Assembly: GCA_964529415.1 (NCBI GenBank)
Contig: CAZGWD010000002.1
Coordinates: 62,001-126,000, forward strand
Reading direction: 5' to 3'
Length of the DNA stretch: 64,000 nucleotides
DNA from: CAYMPH01 sp964529415
Lineage (GTDB): Bacteria > Spirochaetota > UBA4802 > UBA5550
The notes under the pieces: model-generated
The model's database searches: none
The model's input: the letters and a program-made list of their open reading frames with translations, nothing else
What the model was told of the DNA's origin: nothing
Made by a program: the position numbers and the translations under genes
Shown here: positions 18,055-25,739 of the stretch, piece by piece
Numbering within the stretch: the first letter of the stretch is position 1
How the letters are laid out: each line of letters opens with the position of its first letter

Positions 18055-19436
18055 TATAAAACCCCGGTTATATTTTTAACAACATCTTCCATTTTCATGG
18101 ATCTCGAACCTTTTACTAAAACTACATCATCTTCTACAAGTATATTTTTCAGGTATGCCGAGAGCTCATCCTTGTCAAAAAAGATCCTGACTGAATCGCT
18201 TTTCATTCCGGAGCTTATGGCCCCGTCGAGATATTTCTCAGCCATATTTCCGTAAAGAAAAAGCAGATCAAACCCGCAAAAAGCCACTTCCCTGCCGATC
18301 TCAATGTGACACTCATCCGCAGCTTCTCCAAGTTCTTTCATGTCGGATAGAACAGCGATTTTTCTTTTCCCCGGATAAACTTCCTTGATTGACCTGAGAG
18401 CATATCTTGAAGAAAGAGGATTGGAATTATATGAATCATCAATAATTATATATCCTTTATTAATTATCTGGCTTCTCCCTCCGATATTAACAAAATTCTT
18501 CAGCTGCCTGGCTGCAGTCTCCATTTCTATACCGTATAAACCAGCTACAGCAATGCCGGCCATAATATTATACAGGTTATGCATTCCGTAAGCCGGCACT
18601 TCAAAATTGACTCCGGAATATTTTAATTTTATATTTTCCGCAGAAAGGGAATACTCCTCAGGATAGATATCAGCTTCATCAGTAATCCCGTAAGATACAG
18701 CCCTGAGACCGCGGGCTGCTGCAGTATCCCTGAAGATCTGATAATGCTGCGTGTCTCTATTTATAAATACAGCAGTTCCCTCCCTCATGCCGTCCATAAT
18801 TTCAGCTTTTGCGCGTGCTACATTTTCCACATTTCCAAGAAATTCGAGATGCCCCTCGCCTGCACCTGTAATTACAGAAATCTCCGGCATAACCATTTTA
18901 GACAACCGGCTGATCTCGCCCGGGTGATTCATTCCCATTTCTATCACGGCAAATTCATGTTCCGCGCGGAGATTCATCAGTGTAAAAGGAACGCCGATTT
19001 CATTGTTATAGTTTTTTTCGCTTCTGAGCGTTTTGTGTTCAGCGCTTAATATCTGATAAATAATTTCTTTTGTAGTAGTTTTCCCGTTAGTTCCTGTTAC
19101 TCCGATCACATTCGCATGAACCAGACTCCTTGCATAATTCCCTATTGCACCAAGAGCTGCAAGAGTATCTCCGCACCTGATGCACGCTGCGTTTCCTTTA
19201 TCTTCAATATCTTTCATTGAAAGATACGCGCTTATTTTTCCTTCTGATGAAAGAGCTGAAATAAAATCATGACCGTCAAATTTTTCGCCTGCCAGAGCCA
19301 CAAACAATGAATCGTTCCTGATCTCACGCGAATCGCTTGTTATTACTTTAATAACAGCAGATGGATTTCCTTTCTCAAGTTTTCCGCCTGTAATTTCCGC
19401 GATCTTTCCGGCTGTTGTTTCAAATTCTGCTATCAC
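18054..19436 (-). CDS. murF: UDP-MurNAc-tripeptide--D-Ala-D-Ala ligase
   Basis: MurF adds D-Ala-D-Ala to complete the UDP-MurNAc-pentapeptide. The 460-residue protein carries GTNGKTTTKE (the ATP loop), IEMGMNHPGEI, and DDSYNSNP, which are characteristic of MurF. The start is a GTG that overlaps the murE stop (GTGA), with AGAGG just upstream, so the two ligases are translationally coupled. The D-Ala-D-Ala ligase gene ddl is not in this window. Confidence 0.97.
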   Translation of the reverse strand: MIAEFETTAGKIAEITGGKLEKGNPSAVIKVITSDSREIRNDSLFVALAGEKFDGHDFISALSSEGKISAYLSMKDIEDKGNAACIRCGDTLAALGAIGNYARSLVHANVIGVTGTNGKTTTKEIIYQILSAEHKTLRSEKNYNNEIGVPFTLMNLRAEHEFAVIEMGMNHPGEISRLSKMVMPEISVITGAGEGHLEFLGNVENVARAKAEIMDGMREGTAVFINRDTQHYQIFRDTAAARGLRAVSYGITDEADIYPEEYSLSAENIKLKYSGVNFEVPAYGMHNLYNIMAGIAVAGLYGIEMETAARQLKNFVNIGGRSQIINKGYIIIDDSYNSNPLSSRYALRSIKEVYPGKRKIAVLSDMKELGEAADECHIEIGREVAFCGFDLLFLYGNMAEKYLDGAISSGMKSDSVRIFFDKDELSAYLKNILVEDDVVLVKGSRSMKMEDVVKNITGVL

Positions 19437-20953
19437 GCCTGTTTCCTCTTCGCAATATATTTCATAAGAATTTCCCTGTCATCAAAATGAATTTTATTTT
19501 TTCCGAGTATCTGGTAGTCCTCGTGGCCCTTACCTGCAACAACAATAATATCCCCGCTTTGCGCCATTTCAACAGCTTTTGCAATCGCGCTCTCCCTGTC
19601 TTCAACTGCCTCAAAATTCTTCAGGGATATGCCTGATATTATTTCGCTGATGATTGCACCAGGCATTTCAGTTCTGGGGTTGTCGCTCGTTACTATAACA
19701 CAGTCGGAATTGGATGATGCGATTGATCCCATTACAGGACGCTTTGTCCTGTCGCGGTCGCCGCCGCATCCGAAAACAGTTATTATTCTCTTATGAGAAA
19801 GCTCATTCACGGACTGGAGCAGCTTCAAAAGCGCATCACCTGTATGAGCGTAATCAACAACAGCGCTGAAGCCTTCATCCGAGTGTATCACTTCATATCT
19901 GCCTGGAACATTCTCAAGAGCGCTTAGACCTTGTGCAATAATTTTCTCATCAATACCAAGAGACGAAGCAGCGCTGAGAGCAGCAAGTGAGTTTGATACA
20001 TGAAATTTCCCTGCAAGTTTAAGGTCAACTTCCATTGGAAAAGGTTTTTTCAGTTTATATGAAAGGCCTGTAATCTTATTTTCAATGCTGTCTGCATCAG
20101 GCATAAAATCCGCGTTTGAAATGCCGAAGGAATTTAGAGGAAAAGAAAAATCTTTTTTCATATCAATGATTCTTCTGCAATATTCATCATCAGCATTGAC
20201 AACAGCGCATCTGGTTTCATTTACGCCTTTATCAAGCAGAGAGAACAACTTCATCTTAGCGGAAAAATAGTCTTCCATATCAGAATGAAAATCGAGATGA
20301 TCACCTGTGAGGTTCGTAAAAATTGCGCAGTTGAAATCAACATCCTCAACCCTGCCCAGTGCAAGTGCGTGTGATGAAACCTCCATCACAACACAATCAA
20401 CTCCATCTTCAAGCATATTATATAGAAGCTCCTGTATGTCACGCGACTCGGGAGTGGTGTTCGGAGCTGAAAGCGTTTTCCCTGACCATCTGTAATTGAT
20501 TGTGCCTATAACGCCGGGATTCATACCTGCTTTTTTTAAAATAGATTCAAGCATATAAGTTATAGAAGTTTTACCATTTGTTCCTGTAACCCCTATAATA
20601 TCCATTTCCACAGACGAAAAATTATAAAAAGAAGCTGCAAGTATTGACAAGGCCCTTCTTGTATCAGACGAAGTATATATTACAGTTTCAGCTGAAAGCC
20701 CAAGAAATTCATCAAGTCTTTCCGGAGAAACAACAATTGCTGATGCGCCAGCTTCAACAACATTTTTCACATATGCATGACCGTCTGCTGCAAATCCCTT
20801 CACAGCAACGAACATTGTTCCCTTGCCGGCCTTTCTTGAATCATACTCAACCGAAGAAATCTCTGCATCAGCAGGCCCTGCCGCATATTTAATTATGCCG
20901 GACGCCGTTGCAGCAAGATATGAGGCTTTTTTATTTTTTGCTGTTTTTTTCAT
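19433..20953 (-). CDS. murE: UDP-MurNAc-L-Ala-D-Glu--meso-DAP ligase
   Basis: MurE adds the third stem-peptide residue. The 506-residue protein has GTNGKTSITY as ATP loop, NLTGDHLDFH, and VDYAHTGDAL. The residue selector motif reads DNPR in SDNPRTE, the form known from enzymes using meso-diaminopimelate rather than L-lysine (usually DDPN). Meso-DAP peptidoglycan is therefore inferred. Its first 23 bases overlap the end of ftsL, leaving no place for ftsI, which sits at this point in most dcw clusters. Confidence 0.97.
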   Translation of the reverse strand: MKKTAKNKKASYLAATASGIIKYAAGPADAEISSVEYDSRKAGKGTMFVAVKGFAADGHAYVKNVVEAGASAIVVSPERLDEFLGLSAETVIYTSSDTRRALSILAASFYNFSSVEMDIIGVTGTNGKTSITYMLESILKKAGMNPGVIGTINYRWSGKTLSAPNTTPESRDIQELLYNMLEDGVDCVVMEVSSHALALGRVEDVDFNCAIFTNLTGDHLDFHSDMEDYFSAKMKLFSLLDKGVNETRCAVVNADDEYCRRIIDMKKDFSFPLNSFGISNADFMPDADSIENKITGLSYKLKKPFPMEVDLKLAGKFHVSNSLAALSAASSLGIDEKIIAQGLSALENVPGRYEVIHSDEGFSAVVDYAHTGDALLKLLQSVNELSHKRIITVFGCGGDRDRTKRPVMGSIASSNSDCVIVTSDNPRTEMPGAIISEIISGISLKNFEAVEDRESAIAKAVEMAQSGDIIVVAGKGHEDYQILGKNKIHFDDREILMKYIAKRKQA

Positions 20954-21212
20954 TATTATCCAATAGAAATATCACATCAATATCCGATGGAGAAATTTTT
21001 TTATAACCCTTAGACTGTGCAATTCTGCTTACAGACTGATAATTCCTAAGTTTTTCAATTTCATAAACAAGCCTGCCGTTTTTATTTACCATTGCCCTTT
21101 CATCAGCCTGCAGCTTTCTATAGTTCATTTTAACGCGCATAACTTCAATATTCTGCCACACATATGCAACTACAAACATGCACACAGAAATAACTATAAT
21201 AAGATATTTGAT
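20931..21212 (-). CDS. ftsL: FtsL-like divisome protein, apparently with an AUC start
   Basis: FtsL is a small bitopic protein that forms a coiled coil with FtsB and activates FtsWI. The frame encodes one membrane helix followed by a helical region (about 35-65, rich in Leu, Glu and Lys), as expected. The first canonical start is a GTG at 21185, but it would cut the helix in half and has no ribosome site. An AGGAG at 21220-21224 lies 7 bases before an in-frame ATC at 21212, which would give the natural N-terminus (M)KYLIIVISVCMFVVAYVW. No ATG, GTG or TTG lies between the rsmH stop and 21185. Either AUC is used or the base is a sequence error. Identity as FtsL rests on topology and position. 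Confidence 0.7.
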   Translation of the reverse strand: MKYLIIVISVCMFVVAYVWQNIEVMRVKMNYRKLQADERAMVNKNGRLVYEIEKLRNYQSVSRIAQSKGYKKISPSDIDVIFLLDNNEKNSKK

Positions 21213-21224
21213 AACAGAGCTCCT

Positions 21225-22220
21225 TTAAATTTTTTCACACACCCTGAGTTTTGAGCTTCTTGATCTTTTATTTGCATCCACTTCCTCCTGCGACGGAGTT
21301 ACAGGTTTTTTCGTTAAAAGCACGGCTTTTTTATCATATTTAACAGGCCGCCTTATATCCACAACATATTTTATGCCTGATTCATTTTTATCTTCCCGGT
21401 CAACTATTGAAATACCTGCAAATTTTTTAAACTTATTTTTTACTATCCGGTCTTCAAGGGAATGAAAAGATATTGCCATAATTATCCCTCCCGGCGAAAG
21501 AAGCTCAAAAGCGTCATCAAGGCTTTTTTCAATTGAAGAAAGTTCATCATTAACTTCAATTCTCAGAGCCTGAAAAACTCTTGTTGCTGGATGTATATTT
21601 TTAACATGAAATTTTTTCGGTATAGCTCTGAGTATAATTGAAGCAAGTTCTGCAGCTGTATCAATTTTCTTTATTTTTCTTTCAGCGCATATTACTGAAG
21701 CTATTTTCTGATGCCAGGAATCCTCCCCATACTCGCGGATTATATCCGACAGATCCTTTTCGCTGTAGGAATTGACAACGTCGGAAGCAGTCAGATCCCC
21801 GTCTGCTGAAAGCCTCATATCGAGCGGCTCATCCTTTGAAAAAGTAAACCCGCGCCCGCTCTGCTCATAATGAAACGATGATATTCCGAAATCATACAAC
21901 ACATAATTGATTTCGCCTTTACCTGCAAGATGCTTTGAAATTTCTGAAAAATTATCGTTAATCAATTCGATCCTGTCCTTAAACGGTACAAGCCTTTTTC
22001 TTGCTTTATTTAAAATTTCTATATCCCGTTCAAATGCAGCTATTTTTAATTCAGAAAATTTATTCAGATATAATTCCGAATGTCCGCCCTCCCCGAGAGT
22101 GCAGTCAACGAGCAAACCCCTGCCCTTAAATTCTGAATTTTCTATATAATCTGAAATCTCCTGCCAAAGTACAGGAGTGTGCGCAATAGCTGATATGTCC
22201 TTATCTGTATTATGTCTCAT
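21225..22220 (-). CDS. rsmH: 16S rRNA (cytosine-1402-N4)-methyltransferase RsmH
   Basis: RsmH (formerly MraW) methylates N4 of C1402 in the 16S rRNA decoding centre. The 331-residue protein has the SAM motif DCTLGEGGHSE (about 40-50), DNFSEI, LYDFGISSFHYEQSGRGFTF, and the C-terminal ATRVFQALRIEVN and ISFHSLEDRIVK blocks diagnostic of the family. It is the second gene of the dcw operon, about 100 bases after mraZ, and ftsL continues in the same frame right after its stop codon. Confidence 0.98.
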   Translation of the reverse strand: MRHNTDKDISAIAHTPVLWQEISDYIENSEFKGRGLLVDCTLGEGGHSELYLNKFSELKIAAFERDIEILNKARKRLVPFKDRIELINDNFSEISKHLAGKGEINYVLYDFGISSFHYEQSGRGFTFSKDEPLDMRLSADGDLTASDVVNSYSEKDLSDIIREYGEDSWHQKIASVICAERKIKKIDTAAELASIILRAIPKKFHVKNIHPATRVFQALRIEVNDELSSIEKSLDDAFELLSPGGIIMAISFHSLEDRIVKNKFKKFAGISIVDREDKNESGIKYVVDIRRPVKYDKKAVLLTKKPVTPSQEEVDANKRSRSSKLRVCEKI

Positions 22221-22320
22221 TACAAATCACACCAGTTCAAAATTTTATGAACAATCGAAACTAATTCCAACTTTATTGAATACCCGGCAAGAATGTCAAT
22301 AAAATGATTTTACTTTCCTG

Positions 22321-22758
22321 TTAAAAGCCAAGATCTGCAGCGAAAGCATTCATTTCATCTTTATCCGGCTTATAGCTTTCATATTCTCTCTTGCTCCAGA
22401 TTTCGATTCTGTTATACAAACCCAGAATAACTGCTTCTTTGTCCAGTCCCGCATATTCAAGCAGATACGCAGGTATTGTGATTCTGCCCTGCCTGTCGAG
22501 ATCACACTCGCATGCTCCGCCGAGAAGCACCCTGATTCTCATCCTGTTTTTGGGATCTGATTGCGGAAGATTAACAAGCCTGTTTGCAACAAAATCCTTC
22601 CAGTCCTCATCCCTGAAGCCCATTATGCATTTATCAAAGCCATAGGTAATCACAAGCCTGTTTATTATAAAATTCTCACCGAAAGCGCGCCTTTGTTTAA
22701 CTGGAATAGCAACTCGCCCCTTTTCGTCAAGAACCGGATGATATTCGCCCATAAACAT
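22321..22758 (-). CDS. mraZ: Transcriptional regulator MraZ
   Basis: MraZ is a DNA-binding protein that regulates its own dcw operon. The 145-residue protein has two SpoVT/AbrB-type swapped-hairpin halves, seen as DEKGRVAIP near residue 12 and DRQGRITIP near residue 90. Length is typical. The promoter region carries tandem GTGGGG boxes with a 10-base period, which is the known MraZ operator design, so autoregulation is likely. It is the first gene of the operon. Confidence 0.97.
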   Translation of the reverse strand: MFMGEYHPVLDEKGRVAIPVKQRRAFGENFIINRLVITYGFDKCIMGFRDEDWKDFVANRLVNLPQSDPKNRMRIRVLLGGACECDLDRQGRITIPAYLLEYAGLDKEAVILGLYNRIEIWSKREYESYKPDKDEMNAFAADLGF

Positions 22759-22792
22759 AAATAGCCCAACTCACCCTTAAAACGTTTCATTT

Positions 22793-22846
22793 CAACACAA
22801 AACCCCACTAAACCCCACAAATATATCATTAATATTTTTTTGTCAA
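22793..22846 (-). promoter_or_regulatory. dcw promoter with tandem MraZ-type operator boxes
   Basis: Reading leftward, a TTGACA (22841-22846) is followed by AT-rich DNA containing possible -10 boxes (TATATT with a 15-base spacer or TATTTG with 17). Then come TGGGG at 22813-22817, TGGGG at 22803-22807 and a degenerate TGTTG at 22793-22797. The 10-base period and 5-base spacers match the three TGGGN repeats bound by MraZ in E. coli. Their position just after the -10 suits repression by MraZ. Confidence 0.8.
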
Positions 22847-23149
22847 TAAAAAAAGGTATTCTTATGAAATAAATTATATGCCGGGGTCAGAGCCCCAACA
22901 TGTAATATCCAGTGTCAGAGCATAATATTTTATAGATATTTATAGAACAGGGTCAATGCAAACCAATTCGGCGTACATTGAAAAACCGGGGCCAGAGCAT
23001 ATCTTATTTAAAAAACGAACTTTGATCAAATGAACTTCATTATACACAAAATATTGGTACAAATACATAGAATTTTAAATTTGGATTTATTTCTTAAAAA
23101 TATTGTTGACTCAAAGGGCATAACTATTAGTTTTGCAACACGCTCAAAC
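22847..23149. repeat. Non-coding spacer with degenerate CCGGGGTCAGAGC repeats
   Basis: No gene is seen. Four related motifs occur: CCGGGGTCAGAGCCCC (22881-22896), AGTGTCAGAGCATA (22911-22924), CAGGGTCAATGCA (22948-22960) and CCGGGGCCAGAGCATAT (22986-23002). Spacing is about 30-40 bases. GGGGTCAGA-type repeats are often found near REP-associated transposase genes, so this may be a decayed relic, but no transposase remains here. The tRNA promoter should lie at the right end; TTGACT is at 23106-23111 without a clear -10. Confidence 0.5.
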
Positions 23150-23220
23150 GCGGGTGTAGTTCAATGGTAGAACTTTAGCCTTCCAAGCTAATAGCGTGGG
23201 TTCGATTCCCATCACCCGCT
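23150..23220 (+). tRNA. tRNA-Gly (anticodon TCC)
   Basis: The 71-base sequence folds into a cloverleaf. The acceptor stem is GCGGGTG with CACCCGC, the D arm GTTC-loop-GAAC, the anticodon stem TTAGC/GCTAA with loop CTTCCAA (anticodon TCC), and the T arm has the loop TTCGATT. The discriminator base is T, and CCA is not encoded. The TCC anticodon reads GGA and GGG glycine codons. Confidence 0.95.
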
Positions 23221-23392
23221 CATAAAATAACTTTTCTGCAGGCAATTATTCTTAGCTATTCTCAGAAACGGTCAAACAGAGTCTCTGCCGGAATATAATT
23301 TTCCTTTTTTTAAAGAATCTGAAGGCAAGCGGACGGCAGCTGAATCCCAAGATATAAACAATGATTTATTTTAAAATTTACAGCAGTTTTCT

Positions 23393-23737
23393 TTAAGCCG
23401 GTTTAAATGAAGATATCGCAGCTTCTTCTGTTTCAAAAATCTCAAACATCTCCTCGAGCTCAAGAACTTCAAAAACTATTCTTACAGCATTGTTCATATT
23501 GCAAATTTTAATAAATTTTTTTCTTTCCTGCAATATATTTTTAACTGACATAATAATTCCAATCATAGAACTATTAAGATATTCAACATCTTTCAAATTT
23601 AACAATAGATGTTTATCGGTTTCTAAGTTTAAAATATTTTTCATCTTATGTTCAATATCCGAAGATAAAGTAACATCAAATCGCCCTATAAGATTCATAA
23701 GTATAACATTATCAACTATTCTTGTATTCAAATTCAT
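23393..23737 (-). CDS. STAS-domain anti-sigma factor antagonist-like protein
   Basis: The 114-residue protein is a single STAS domain. It has the GRFDVTLSSDIEHKM start, the LLNLKDVEYLNSSMIGI core with Ser56/Ser57 at the usual phosphorylation site, and a C-terminal alpha/beta end (LEEMFEIFETEEAA). Proteins of this class (SpoIIAA, RsbV) bind anti-sigma kinases when unphosphorylated and so release a sigma factor; others act in stressosome-like or chemotaxis-linked switches. No kinase or phosphatase partner is next to it, so the partner is unknown. A GGGGAGG ribosome site lies 5 bases before the ATG. It appears monocistronic. Confidence 0.88.
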   Translation of the reverse strand: MNLNTRIVDNVILMNLIGRFDVTLSSDIEHKMKNILNLETDKHLLLNLKDVEYLNSSMIGIIMSVKNILQERKKFIKICNMNNAVRIVFEVLELEEMFEIFETEEAAISSFKPA

Positions 23738-23998
23738 AACAGCCTCCCCATGAAATAATGCATTTCATTTTATATATAGAAATGCATTATTAACACATCT
23801 CCCAGTTTCCCGAATTCTCATTAATGAATATCATCGAAAATCATATTAATGTCGAAAAACTAAGAACATACATCTGCAGCAGGTTTGTCAACAACTATAA
23901 GCCGGTTATAAATTCTTAAAACGCAATCGAAATATTCCTGAATTTGATAATAATTATTGAATTAATCTCCGATAATTATATAAACAAAAGGTAAAACA

Positions 23999-24151
23999 AT
24001 GAAAAAAATGGATAAAGCTGCAATAGAACTGCAAATGCAGGAAGTCACCTTAAAGATGATGAAGATGAATCTGATACGGGGCTCAGAAGAACATCTAAAA
24101 TTGCGGGCAGAACTGCACAGGCTTCATAATCTTAAACAAGGAAATTTATAA
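23999..24151 (+). CDS. Small helical protein of 50 residues
   Basis: An ATG at 23999 with AAGG seven bases upstream opens a 50-codon frame ending in TAA. The product is charged and Met/Leu-rich (MKKMDKAAIELQMQ, then KMMKMN and ELHRLHNLKQ) and looks like one or two amphipathic helices. No Cys or signal peptide is present. It stands alone between the STAS gene and the next small gene. The family is not recognised, and the frame could be fortuitous, though the ribosome site and composition argue for a gene. Confidence 0.5.
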   Translation: MKKMDKAAIELQMQEVTLKMMKMNLIRGSEEHLKLRAELHRLHNLKQGNL

Positions 24152-24317
24152 TCTTTACTCCGATTTATTTCCCCGGCTATATACCGCATGGTAAAAAAAG
24201 TAATTTTTACAACTTCTAATCTTCCGCAATACTTTAAAGGGAAATACTTTAAAATTTCTAAAGAAAAAATAACAAAATCATAAAAAAAATAAGTGCGGTA
24301 TATCCTGATTCATTGCC

Positions 24318-24452
24318 TTACTTATTTTTAGGTTTATATACTCCAACCTTTTTAGCATCAGTTTGCGCCTGAGCTTTCTGTGTTGCTTTAATTTTGTCAC
24401 TGTCGTGCTGTTTTTTATTCTTACCTATTGACTTGGGACTCTTGTCACCCAT
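24318..24452 (-). CDS. Small basic Lys-rich protein of 44 residues
   Basis: An ATG at 24452 with a strong GAGGAG upstream opens a 44-codon frame ending in TAA at 24318. The product begins MGDKSPKSIGKNKKQ and is rich in Lys, Gln, Ala and Asp with almost no hydrophobic residues, so it is probably disordered and may bind nucleic acid. Short proteins beginning MGDKSPKSK are familiar as conserved hypotheticals in several bacterial groups, without known function. It is followed by about 165 bases without other features and faces the preceding small gene. Confidence 0.7.
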   Translation of the reverse strand: MGDKSPKSIGKNKKQHDSDKIKATQKAQAQTDAKKVGVYKPKNK

Positions 24453-24619
24453 AGTAACTCCTCTTATTCTTTTTCATTAAAATAATAATACTGCAAATAG
24501 AAGGAAAAGTAAAGGATTTATTTTTTACAACCAGACTCTTATCGCTTCGGCTGGATTTTCATTACTCTGAATATAACGCAAAATTCAATAAAATCATCAA
24601 ATAATATCAAACAATGTGT

Positions 24620-24649
24620 TTGACTTTAAAAAGAGAATATTCCTGTAAT
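24620..24649 (+). promoter_or_regulatory. Possible promoter of the hydrolase gene
   Basis: TTGACT (24620-24625) and TGTAAT (24644-24649) are 18 bases apart and lie about 67 bases before the hydrolase ATG. The -10 is weak, so the call is tentative. Confidence 0.35.
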
Positions 24650-24715
24650 TGAAACTCAAACCAGTTTTATAGTAAAAAATTTACTGGAATATTTTCAAAT
24701 AAAGAGGAAGCAACT

Positions 24716-25654
24716 ATGAAAAAAATATTAATTCCAATTTTAATATTCATTCTGATTCTGCCTGGTATAATACTTTTTCCTCGGATTTACAGCAAAGACA
24801 ACAGCAATCTTACTGATGAAATAAAAAAATACGCAAAAGGAAATATTGTAAACATAGACGGGAAACGGGTTCATTTTGTAGAAAAAGGAAAAAACAACAA
24901 AGATACCATTATAATGATACATGGTTTTCTCTACAGCACGGTAATGTGGGAAAAAAACATTGATGCTCTTGCGCTAAAATACAGAGTTATAGCAGTGGAT
25001 CTCTGGGGCTGGGGATACAGCGAACGCCTTGATCCGAAAGATTACAACTTCGCCAATTACGCGCGCGAGATCATCGGTCTGATGGATCATCTTAAAATAA
25101 AAAACGCTGACCTGATAGGACAATCAATGGGTGGAGCTACTTCAACATACATAGCAGCACACTTCCCTGAACGTGTAAAAAAGATTATTCTTGTTGATCC
25201 TGCGGTTCTTCCATACAAAACAAGCATCACAGCAGACTTTTACAAACTTCCTTTTGTAGGAGAATTTCTTAATTCATTGCCTGGCGATATGCTTATGAAA
25301 AACAATATCCGCAAGATATTTTTTTATGACGGGAAAACCGCAACAGATGAATACTGCGCAAAAGTCATCAGGCCGTTAAGCATTCGCAATACTCTCGAAG
25401 GAGGGATGCACGTCTTGAGAGTAACATTAAAACCGCCGCTTGTCGAGAAGGAAGCAAATAAAATAGCAGGGATGAATAAACCAGTACTAATTATACATGG
25501 CAGAGAAGATGACGATGTCCCGCTTATAAATTCTGAAAAACTCCACAAACTATGGAAAACATCCAAACTTGTTATTTTTGAAAAAGCGCGGCATAGTCCC
25601 CATGAGGAATATCCTGAAAAATTCAACAAGCTGGCTATGGAATTTTTAAAATAG
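24716..25654 (+). CDS. Membrane-anchored alpha/beta hydrolase
   Basis: The 312-residue protein starts with a signal anchor or signal peptide (residues 4-22, very hydrophobic) followed by an alpha/beta-hydrolase domain. HG at 69-70 gives the oxyanion hole region, GQSMGG at 135-140 is the nucleophile elbow with Ser137, a late HGREDDDVP segment supplies the acid, and His in KARHSPHEE completes the triad. Enzymes of this type hydrolyse esters, lactones or other acyl bonds; the substrate cannot be told. It would act outside the cytoplasm or at the membrane. GAGGAAG precedes the ATG and a hairpin terminator follows the stop. It appears monocistronic. Confidence 0.88.
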   Translation: MKKILIPILIFILILPGIILFPRIYSKDNSNLTDEIKKYAKGNIVNIDGKRVHFVEKGKNNKDTIIMIHGFLYSTVMWEKNIDALALKYRVIAVDLWGWGYSERLDPKDYNFANYAREIIGLMDHLKIKNADLIGQSMGGATSTYIAAHFPERVKKIILVDPAVLPYKTSITADFYKLPFVGEFLNSLPGDMLMKNNIRKIFFYDGKTATDEYCAKVIRPLSIRNTLEGGMHVLRVTLKPPLVEKEANKIAGMNKPVLIIHGREDDDVPLINSEKLHKLWKTSKLVIFEKARHSPHEEYPEKFNKLAMEFLK

Positions 25655-25681
25655 CCGAATTGAATTTATCTATTCTTAAAA

Positions 25682-25720
25682 AAATAAATCCGGCTTAAAA
25701 AAATTCTGCCGGATTTATTT
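25682..25720. terminator. Bidirectional intrinsic terminator between convergent genes
   Basis: AAATAAATCCGGC (25682-25694) pairs perfectly with GCCGGATTTATTT (25708-25720) around a 13-base loop. A- and T-rich stem ends allow termination of the hydrolase gene rightward and of the lipoprotein gene leftward. Confidence 0.85.
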
Positions 25721-25739
25721 CATACAATAATATATACGA

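Noticed and set aside
23106..23130. Promoter for the tRNA-Gly
   Set aside because: A TTGACT is present, but no -10 lies at a proper distance; not claimed as a separate feature.
22847..23220. Integrated element using tRNA-Gly as attachment site
   Set aside because: No integrase gene and no duplicate of the tRNA 3' end was found downstream.
23979..23984. TATAAA as -10 box for the 50-residue gene
   Set aside because: It would leave only about 8 bases of leader and exclude a usable ribosome site.
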